28,220 nt of DNA from Chara braunii (taxonomy: Eukaryota; Streptophyta; Charophyceae; Charales; Characeae): positions 543,422-571,641 of the forward strand of contig BFEA01000785.1 in the NCBI GenBank assembly GCA_003427395.1, in the 5' to 3' direction. The notes beneath the pieces were generated by a model that had not been told where the DNA came from, did no database searches, and saw nothing but the letters and a program-made list of their open reading frames with translations. Shown piece by piece: positions 1 to 7,306 of this stretch. Numbering within the stretch: position 1 is the first letter of the stretch; each line of letters starts with the position of its first letter. Position numbers and translations under genes: made by a program.

Positions 1-125
1 GGGGGGCAAGGGGAGGTTGGGGAGGAGGGAGGAGAAGCGGTGGATGGAGGGAGGGATCGTCTGGGACTCTCAGTGGTGGAGGGGGGAAGGAACTGACAGA
101 AGGGAGGAAGGAGGAGGATGGAGCA
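1..125 (+). repeat. G-rich purine tract with G-quadruplex potential
   Basis: The top strand has many runs of three to six G separated by short A- or T-containing spacers, which is the pattern of a G-quadruplex-forming tract. No coding frame in it looks like protein. It continues beyond the left edge of the window. Confidence 0.6.
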
Positions 126-433
126 GGATTGCAGGAGGAGAATAACGCTCTTGCAAGGAAAGGCGTTAGTGGAGGGGAAGTAATGGGGACACAATTGGAG
201 GGAGACAAAGATCTGGTCGCTACTAGAGAAAGGACGGACGGGCAGCCTGGCCAACCTCCGTTTGGTAAACGTTGGATCACGAATCCTAATGGGTGTGTTT
301 GCAACAGCTCAATGTCACCTTGGTCCCTGTGGGTGAAAAGGGGGGTATTGAGAATCACGGATCTTTTTTGTTTTCATTATCATCAGCTCAGTAGCAGTAC
401 AGTAGATATGCAAGCACAAGGATGCTACATTGC
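126..433. other. No recognisable feature
   Basis: The frame open here reads as unstructured, low-information protein and matches nothing I know. I see no RNA gene, repeat or regulatory site that I can support. Confidence 0.4.
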
Positions 434-655
434 CGAACCCGGTTTTCGGCAGGTGCTGCTCCCCACCGATCGATGGAGCCTTCACCCCAGGGGCCCACTT
501 GAGGAAGATGCTCCTATCACTCCCTCTTTTAACTTCATATACGGGAAACCTACTTAACGAGGTGATAAGAGCATCCTCGGTAAGTAGGCCCTGGCGTCGA
601 GGGCTCCATCTATTGGTGGGGAGCTACACCTGCTGGAAATCGGGTCCAGCGTCCC
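434..655. repeat. Inverted repeat made of two opposed family A copies
   Basis: The plus-strand segment 436-525 and the reverse complement of 557-652 align over about 90 bp with roughly 75-80% identity by eye. Both contain the family A core (CCCGGTTTTCGGCAGGTG in the left arm, GGGGAGCTACACCTGCTGG on the top strand of the right arm), then a shared GATGCTC-TTATCAC block. About 30 nt separate the arms, so the unit could fold back as a long hairpin. It could be two short interspersed elements inserted tail to tail, or one foldback element. No flanking target duplication was visible. Confidence 0.75.
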
Positions 656-876
656 TGTACAATGATGAAACTGTATCTGCTGGAAATCAGGTTCAGTGTC
701 TGTGTGCAATGGTGTGAATGTATGTCCCAGAAAACGGCTCCAGCGTCCCTGTTCATCGAGTCCATAGAGTCTCCAAAACAAATTGAGGCATCAATCCAAT
801 CGACCGAAACCCTAACCATGATGTGATGTGTATTATAGTGATGTGATTTGTATCTGCTGGAAAGCGGGTCCAACGT
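630..876 (-). repeat. 47-bp tandem units of the family A core
   Basis: The motif CTGCTGGAAATCGGGTCCAG and variants start at 630, 677 and 724, exactly 47 bp apart, and a fourth copy starts at 854. Each is followed by a version of CGTCCCTGT. The first unit is the end of the right arm of the adjacent inverted repeat, so the tandem array grew from a family A copy. The copies differ at several positions and so are not very recent. Confidence 0.75.
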
Positions 877-1159
877 GAAGCCGAGGATCCGGCCCCTCCT
901 CTAGCTCCCAAACGATCGCCAGCATGTCCTCACTTTTGTCCTTCAGCGATCTCTCCCCCTTCGACCTCTGGCTCCATTTGCAGCCGCATAGACATGTCCC
1001 TCACAATCTCCTATAGCCATCGGCGTCCGTTCTCCAAGGTAATCAGCCATTCGTTTGCTCCAGTATGTAGCTCCCTCTCCAAATTCTCCACCATGGTAGT
1101 CATGGCTTCAGAAACCAAGAATTTGGAAAAAGGTTGAGAAATTGAGATTGACCCTACGT
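877..1159. other. No recognisable feature
   Basis: The C/T-rich single-copy sequence has no long open frame, repeat or RNA signature that I can support. Confidence 0.4.
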
Positions 1160-1593
1160 TATGTTCACCGACTGTCACTCAATTTGGAACAAATTATCAT
1201 CTCAATTCCGTTAGCATGTGTACGATCCTTGAGGGAAGGACCAAAGTTTGAAGAAGCGGACTGGGTAATGGGATTTGGTAGTCATAATGGAAACTTGAGG
1301 GTGGGACAGTCTCCTGGACAGGTTGTTCATGCTTTGCCACAAGGACCTCTAGTGAGCATCCACAAGATGGATAGGGTATGTTCACCGACTGTCACTCAAT
1401 TTGGAACAAATTATCATCCCAATTCCGTTAGCATGTGTACGATCCTTGAGGGAAGGACCAAAGTTTGAAGAAGCGGACTGGATAATGGGATTTGATAGTC
1501 ATAATGGAAACTTGAGGGTGGGACAGTCTCCTGGACAGATTGTTCATGCTCTGCCACAAGGACCTCTAGTGAGTATCCACAAGATGGATAGGG
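1160..1593. repeat. 217-bp tandem duplication
   Basis: Copy 1 is 1160-1376 and copy 2 is 1377-1593, both starting TATGTTCACCG. I count about six or seven substitutions between them (for example GGTAATGGGATTTGGTAG against GATAATGGGATTTGATAG) and no indels, so the duplication is fairly recent. The length is not a multiple of three, so the same peptide text appears in two frames. That argues against a selected protein spanning the repeat. The sequence before the array is unrelated. Confidence 0.95.
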
Positions 1594-1709
1594 ATCATTT
1601 TTTATTACCATGTCCTTTGGACACTGTGACTTTATTTCCCTTCTCTCACATCTACCGCATTCGGGTGTTGTTCATTTCGGCATCCAAAGGCTGGAAATTT
1701 ATCCCTGGA

Positions 1710-1895
1710 CCCATAGGTTGTCAAGGCAGTCTCCCAGTTTGCCTTCCTCCCTCAACAAATCCCCAAACCTCTCTACAAGGCCTCACACTCCTGCCATTTG
1801 CAGGTTACAGGGCAACGCCCCAGCTCCAGGCCGTGTCGTTCTGGCATCGGCAAACCAGGGGCACAGAACCAAGCAACTCTGCAGTTATTCCGAAT
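1710..1895 (+). repeat. Family B interspersed repeat, copy 1
   Basis: This block shares an ordered series of motifs with 2190-2385 and 13105-13275: CCATAG..TGTCAAGG, CTTCCTCCCTCA, AAATCC, TCTCT-CAAGGCCTCA, GCAGGTTACA, CCAGCTCC, CGTCGTTCTGGC, CGGCA and ACACAGAAC. The third copy lacks some of these. I do not recognise the family. It has no visible A-tail. Confidence 0.7.
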
Positions 1896-1937
1896 TCGAC
1901 CATCTTTGAAATCCTGTTTCCCAAATGAGGAAGAAGG

Positions 1938-2030
1938 TCATATGCCGCCAAGAATTCCAGAACACTAGGAAGTTTTTTTTTTCTTTCCTTCAGATGCCAC
2001 CAAGAATTTCAGGACACCAAAAAGCTTAAC
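1938..2030 (+). repeat. Two 53-bp tandem units
   Basis: ATGCCGCCAAGAATTCCAG at 1940 recurs as ATGCCACCAAGAATTTCAG at 1993, followed in both by a similar ACAC-A block. A weaker third version (CGCCACCAAGACTATTCCG) occurs at 2165, just before the second family B copy. The spacer between the two units carries a T-run. Confidence 0.6.
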
Positions 2031-2189
2031 AATGATGATGAAAAACAGTGCTATATCAGCAAGCCTGGCATGGTAATCCTAAAGCCATTTTTATTCCTTC
2101 CTTAACCAGGACATTATCTCTCAGAGACAACATCCTCCTCGCCAACATCTACCTTGGTTGTCCTGTTCACGCCACCAAGACTATTCCGC

Positions 2190-2385
2190 CCCCATAGACT
2201 GTCAAGGTGGCCCTCCTCGGATTGCCAGCGGAAAGCCTTCCTCCCTCAGCAAATCCTCAGATATCTCTTCAAGGCCTCACGCCCTTGCCAATTGCAGGTT
2301 ACATGGTTGCATCCCAGCTCCGACCAGCGTCGTTCTGGCGTCGGCACACCAAGGACACAGAACTAAGACCACCCAACAGATGCCA
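2190..2385 (+). repeat. Family B interspersed repeat, copy 2
   Basis: It carries the same ordered motifs as copy 1, about 480 bp downstream in the same orientation: CCTTCCTCCCTCAGCAAATCC, CAAGGCCTCACGCC, GCAGGTTACA, CCAGCGTCGTTCTGGC and GACACAGAACTAAG. The pair may have arisen by local duplication, since CCACCAAGA units lie before copy 2 and after copy 1. Confidence 0.7.
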
Positions 2386-2713
2386 TCCGATACTGTATCA
2401 TCTGTTAAAATCAATATCCTGGATGAAAGAGAAAACTAGAAGCTGCCAATAATTAAAAAAACACCAGACTGCTTGACATAGCATTTTGGTTAAAACTCAA
2501 AACATTATCTTCCCCCCTCTTCCTTTTTTCGTCCCTCTTACCCACTGTTGCCTCAGCCGATGAGAAGGACCAATTAGTCCTTCCTCTTCGGCCCTAACTT
2601 GGTGTAGTCCCGCTTCCTTTCCCAAAAGTATACAATTCCCACCCAGAGTATACCTTTGTCTCCCCCTACCCTAGTCTGCCCCCGCTGGGAATAAATACCC
2701 AGCCCCATAATAG
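2386..2713. other. No recognisable feature
   Basis: This is single-copy, C/T-rich DNA with no long frame. The left part is A-rich. GTATAC occurs twice (near 2627 and 2648), but I see no function for it. Confidence 0.35.
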
Positions 2714-2743
2714 CTGTCTCTTATACACATCTAGATGTGTATA
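2714..2743. other. Tn5/Nextera adapter junction (sequencing artefact)
   Basis: Positions 2714-2732 read CTGTCTCTTATACACATCT, identical to the 19-bp Tn5 mosaic end used in Nextera libraries. They are followed directly by AGATGTGTATA at 2733-2743, the start of the reverse-complement mosaic end. The head-to-head arrangement is that of the Nextera mate-pair junction adapter, of which the first 30 of 38 bases match before the sequence diverges. This is known library chemistry, not biology. Left and right flanks may not be adjacent in the real genome. Confidence 0.93.
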
Positions 2744-2815
2744 TGTGCTAGTACCCCCTGTAGGGCTTCACCCCCCGCCTTGTGAAACCCCTATAAGGCC
2801 AAGCTCTCCCTGACC

Positions 2816-3087
2816 CCCACCACATTTCCCAATTGAAGAGAATTAAAATGTGCAACGGAATTAGAGAATTAATTGGAAACTGTTTAGACAAGAGCCCGAC
2901 GTAGTCGTCGGGAATATTAGGAATACACTGAAGGAAACAATGAAGATTTGACCCCACCACATTTCCCAATTGAAGAGAATTAGAATGTGCAACGGAATTA
3001 GAGAATTAATTGGCAACTGTTTAGACAAGAGCCCGACGTACTCGTCGGGAATATTAGGAATACACTGAAGGAAACAATGAAGATTTT
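2816..3087. repeat. 137-bp tandem duplication with a conserved short hairpin
   Basis: CACATTTCCCAATTGAAGAG starts at 2821 and again at 2958. Both copies run to GAAACAATGAAGATTT with only about three substitutions. Each copy contains CCCGACG-TA(G/C)T-CGTCGGG (2895-2912 and 3032-3049), a perfect 7-bp stem with a 4-nt loop. One of the few differences between copies falls in that loop, so both stems stay intact. Base composition is more A/T-rich than the sequence to the left, which fits the suspected join at 2714-2743. Confidence 0.93.
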
Positions 3088-4400
3088 TAGAAACTCATAT
3101 AGATGGAACAAATCATTACGTAACCTGTGTGAAACAACATGAAAAGTAAGAATAATTAATAAGTGATTAATTAGTGAGTTCTTTGTATTTTTATAAAGAT
3201 TGTAGGTATCTTACGATACCTTTAGGATTTTAACTGAGATTTCCGAGTTTAAAGATAGGATAATCAGCGATATTAGTTATAGAAAGTAATTTTGGTTGAT
3301 AATTTGGTTGTTACTTCGATATGGTTATACCATTATAGATAATAATCGGGATAATATTCAGAGCTGATTGAAGAGGATGATGAAAGTGATGATGAAGATG
3401 ATTATAGTAATGATGAAGATGATGAAAATTATTTTTTATGGACTACAAGATTTCTGCCTCCTCCCCTTCTATGCCCTCCTCCTTACTCTTTATTCCCTTC
3501 TTTCCTCACCGTTTTGTTCATCCCTACCATCCCCCGTCTCCTCCCCCCCCCCCTCTCTCCCGCGATACACTTCCCTTTCCGCCACCCTAACCCTAGCCAA
3601 ACCATCCATTGCGATAGCATCCACCCATGTTGAGTGCAAGCGAATCCAACAAACGAGACAGCTACCGGTTAGCGCAGGAAAAAGGAGAGTGCACTGAAGG
3701 TGATAAGGGAGGGAAGAATGAAAAGGGCACAAGAGTCAGAAAGAGAGAGATCAGAAAGAAGGGAGCAGAGACTGGAGAAAGGGATTTGGACAGGATGATC
3801 ATATACAGTAGGAGTAAGACTACCCACTCTCCCCTTTTTTTACTTGTTCACCACAACTGTTATAAGGAAGACAATGTCGATGATGATGTGATGTGACTAA
3901 GGAGATGATGATTGCATGTCGTGAAGACATTACTGATGCTTCTACCATTTCTAACCCATTGCTCATGATGTCGATGATGTTGATGATGTCGATGATGAAG
4001 ATACCGATGTATCAGCCCCGCGGATGACGAAGACCTCTCTCTATTGCTTGATAGTGCTGCTTGTAAGGCGCGAAGATAAAAACAATCCGCCGGTTGATGG
4101 AGGGAAAAAAAAAAAAAAAAGTTAAGAACCCGAATATCACTTTACTCCTTATCCCCCTCCACTCCTCCTCCATCCTGTGGGACACACTGTACTCTTCTCC
4201 CTCTTGCTACGAGACGACCTCCTCCACCAAAATGTGCAAGATGAAGAGCACAAATGATTCCTCCTCAAGCAAGACCTAGTAAAAAGCCTTACTCCCCCTA
4301 ACACGGCATGCTAGCCCGTAGCATCACGAGTGAGAGGCACAAGACAGCGAGATGGCACTACAAATGCTTTCAACCGCCAGGAGATAGAGACTTGAAGTGT
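3088..4400. other. AT-rich DNA, then GAT microsatellites and C/T-rich sequence; no gene
   Basis: Positions 3088-3367 are AT-rich with stops in all frames. Degenerate GAT/GAA trinucleotide repeats occur at 3373-3426 and 3876-4010. Read in one frame the first encodes an acidic Asp/Glu run that goes straight into a pyrimidine-rich tract (3455-3580) and stops, so I do not call it a gene. An A-run lies at 4106-4120. Frames open in this interval are low-complexity. Confidence 0.5.
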
Positions 4401-4409
4401 TCACCCCCG

Positions 4410-4660
4410 ATCATCTCGCGGCTTCGCCCAGCACATCATGTTCGTGGATGATCCAACTCGCGCACAGCTTCGCCACTCAGCGACTCCCTGCATCGCCACG
4501 TGCCATCTCACAGCAGCACCTGACATAGCCTCGCACACTAGCGCCCAGCGTCGCCGTGCGTTACCGCAGAGCAATACCCGGCATGACCGCGCATCGTTGC
4601 GCAGCAGCACTTGGCCTAGCGGCGCGTCATCCCACAGCAGCACTGTGCCGTCGCATATAT
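4410..4660 (+). repeat. GC-rich degenerate repeat cluster
   Basis: CAGCAGCAC-type cores recur at 4511, 4602 and 4635, with related CGCAGAGCAATACC at 4565. They alternate with TCGCAC / GCGCAT / TCGCC motifs at roughly 33-bp intervals. The cluster is clearly more GC-rich than its surroundings and is open in frames on both strands, the usual result of GC-rich repeats. I do not think the frames encode protein. Confidence 0.5.
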
Positions 4661-4928
4661 CTCCGTGCTCCGCATGCGGTTTGTGTGTTGTCGGTTACTA
4701 TACCGGGTCCCTGTTGTTGTGCTGATTCAGTAGACTCGAAGTGGTTCAGTCAATTTTGAGGCTTCCTCCAGTTTCCACCATCGACGCTGACCAGCGTCTT
4801 CAGCTTTCTTGCCGCCCTGTCTCCGGCGGCGGTTATGGAGGTTCTCGCATGAGCAAGGTGTGCCGAAGGACAGCAATACCCTGCCCAGTTCCTTCCTAAG
4901 TCCGGCTTCCTCACTCTGCCAAGAGGCC

Positions 4929-5132
4929 ATGTCAGCCTATGAAATTGCAATAGCTAGCGCCCAGTTGCCCCTCCCCGCGTGGCTGGAGTTTGCCGCTGCC
5001 CACTCCTTGGAGCCCTATTTTTTTGCCCGAGAGCCTGAAACAGAATTTTCTTTTATTCCCTACATGGCAACATACCTGAGAACTCTTCCTACAAAGGCAG
5101 GTTCTCTCAAATTCTTTCATCTTTCACCATAG
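4929..5132 (+). CDS. Small ORF, possible N-terminal fragment of a recombinase-like protein
   Basis: The 67-codon frame starts at the ATG at 4929. The frame is open further left to 4809 but without an ATG. The text has the balance of a real protein: Ser-Ala-Tyr, then P-L-P-A-W-L-E-F, A-A-H-S-L-E-P and F-I-P-Y-M-A-T-Y-L-R-T-L. This resembles the helical core-binding region before the catalytic domain of tyrosine recombinases (W-x-x-F-C…, then …F-L-x-Y-L-x-x-L). That is an impression of the fold only, since there is no catalytic residue here. Nothing downstream continues it, so it would be a transposon fragment. It could equally be a chance frame. Confidence 0.3.
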   Translation: MSAYEIAIASAQLPLPAWLEFAAAHSLEPYFFAREPETEFSFIPYMATYLRTLPTKAGSLKFFHLSP

Positions 5133-6580
5133 CGTAGTTAAAAGAAAAGGGAGAACAAAGGAAAGGCAGGTTTTTGAACTGACGCAAACTAGAGACTGGT
5201 TTTAGGAGAAACCGATCACAACAGCTCTGAGGGCAAAACAGAAAAGAAAAGAAAACATGGACGAGCCCTAGAAATTGTACGATATTCTAGAGGCGGGTTG
5301 TTCTGCTAAAAAACAAAAAAAAAAGACACAGGAGACGCTGAGTTCGCTTTTTGACAGTTCCCGTTCTGCAGCACTGTTTCGACTCGTCTTTAATTTCCTT
5401 TTCGGCTCTGTGCCCCATGGATTCTGTCTTTTTTGCTAGATTTTTGGTTTGACTTTCCTCCATTCAACGTCGTTCAAGTTGTCCGTTCTTTCGTGTGGCG
5501 CAAGCTCTCAGTTCCACCTACTAAGAGTTTTAGTCCATAGATCAAGGGTTCGACGGCCTGTCACTTGTAATCTGTGAAAGTGGAAGCTCGGTCCTGTTGA
5601 TTCAGTTTGACTTCCGACTACCATGACAACACCATCTCCGTGACGGTTCTCTCACCACCGCCGGGATAGTGGGCTTACGCAGGGGCTATTCTTCCAAAAA
5701 AAAAAAACAAAAAAAAAACAACAACAACAACAACACCATCTCCGACTGCCATGGGCATGAACCTGTATGGTAAACAGGTCAAGAATTGAACTTGTCAGCT
5801 TTTGAAGACGAACCCTCCAAACCATGATGAAAAGATATTGGGGGTCAGGGCCCACTCATTGAATCACAGTTCGTTTTGTTTTTGATTTCTTCGTGGGTTT
5901 TCATGCCAAGTTGCTCCCTTAGTGTGGACATAACGCCAGCGTGGCCCGACCTAAAAGTGTACTTGCACAAGTGGGCCCTGAACTGCAATTATTGGATTCA
6001 AATTTTTGACACACTAACAAGTGAGTACCGCTTTGTCAGCTTGCAGCCACTGTCACCTGCCGTCAATTAGGGTTTAATTTACCCTCTGTGTACATCGTAA
6101 CAGGTCTTGCGCTGGGAAAAAAAAGGGTAGACTTGATCAGACGCCCGTAGGATGGGGCAGACGAGGTCTTTTCTTATCCCTTTTTTTTTTCCTTTCCTTT
6201 TTTTTTTGTTTGTTTTTCAAGACCCACCCCAGAAGTCTGTCCTTATCCCGTGTAATCCATTTTTTGGAGTTTTCCTTGTGGGTCTGTGCCAACAGGGGTC
6301 TGTTCCAGTCCTACTAAGATGTCTGAGTCACCCTATCTACAAGGGTCCAGGCCATTCCTGGTCTGTGTGCAGTCTGCTAAGTCTATTGTGACAGAGAAAG
6401 ATGTTTTTTTTTTTAATTTTATTTTTTAAGGTTTGATCTGTAGGTATAAGCTGGGTTGGTTTCTTGAACAGTGCTAGGATAGCTTGGTTTTGGTTTCTAA
6501 CTAGCTCAAGGGTTTTCTCTAACAGTTGTGTGTATCATCTGTGCATTAGCTTGACTCTAGGGTGTTGTTGTGGGTAGCCC
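5133..6580. other. No gene; homopolymer and CAA-repeat rich sequence
   Basis: The stretch holds A-rich runs at 5695-5720 with (CAA)n at about 5719-5735, and T-runs at 6181-6211 and 6403-6425. No open frame reads as protein and I recognise no interspersed repeat. Confidence 0.45.
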
Positions 6581-6708
6581 TTTTTTTTTCTTTTCTTTTC
6601 TTTTTTTCTTTTTTTCTTTTCTTTTTTTTTGGAGAAAACATCCATGCTGGATGTAGAAGGGGTGCTGGTAAGAGCAGACACCCCTTCTACTAACCCCACT
6701 ATTGGATG

Positions 6709-6763
6709 GCTCCATTCCATGGGTGGGGAGCTGCACTTGCTGGAAACCGGGTCCAGCGTCCCT
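6709..6763 (-). repeat. Family A core in the LINE-1 3' end
   Basis: On the minus strand this reads GGGACGCTGGACCCGGTTTC, then CAGCAAGTGCAGCTCCCCAC and ATGGAATGGAGCC. That is the same series as the stand-alone copies at 14671-14725 and 15783-15840. It is followed by an A-rich tail. Its position between the LINE stop codon and the tail suggests that the core is the 3' end used by the LINE machinery. Confidence 0.65.
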
Positions 6764-7306
6764 TAACATCCTTAAATGTGAGCCAAAATTACATCTTTTG
6801 TGGGCGCATCCCATATCCCCGTAGCCATCAGTTAGTCTGCTGTTATCTAAGATTTCAGTCGTCATAAGCCTTTAAATGAGGAATCCTAGCACTGTTCCTT
6901 AACAGGAAGCAGTGTCGGGTTGTCACCGGGCTCAGAAGCAGGTGAAAGATTTACACAGAATGTGCTCTTTGTATGCAGTCTAACCAATGTTCCATATCTG
7001 ATGACCACTTGTCCTCATACCGAATGTAACCACTGTATGCTATCTACCGGTATCCCTTGTCTGTTGATCCCTTGTTCCCAACTGGATGTAGCCACCGACC
7101 CGTGTCTGTTGTTGCTCTTATCCTCATGAACTCTTGTCTTGAAGCCGCCCAGTTGCCCCCATCGTCTGCAGCATCTGGCGGGACAGCGGGGTGATTTAGG
7201 GTAGAGGGTCGAGAGGGGACGGGAGGGGGATGATGATGGGGGTAGCAGGTGGGTAATGGGAAAGGTTACTGCAGGAAGGAAGCGAGGGCCATTGTGCGAT
7301 GGGGTT

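Noticed and set aside
129-717. Overlapping plus-strand frames near the left edge
   Set aside because: They cross the inverted family A repeat and have no domain or coherent composition.
3582-3600. CCCTAACCCTA, telomere-like
   Set aside because: Fewer than two full units, in C-rich sequence; chance is enough.
3368-3697. Acidic Asp/Glu frame followed by a Pro-rich text
   Set aside because: It is a GAT/GAA microsatellite running into a pyrimidine tract, and the upstream frame has a stop just before it.
4401-4725. Overlapping frames on both strands in the GC-rich cluster
   Set aside because: They are open because of GC-rich tandem repeats, with no recognisable motif in either sense.
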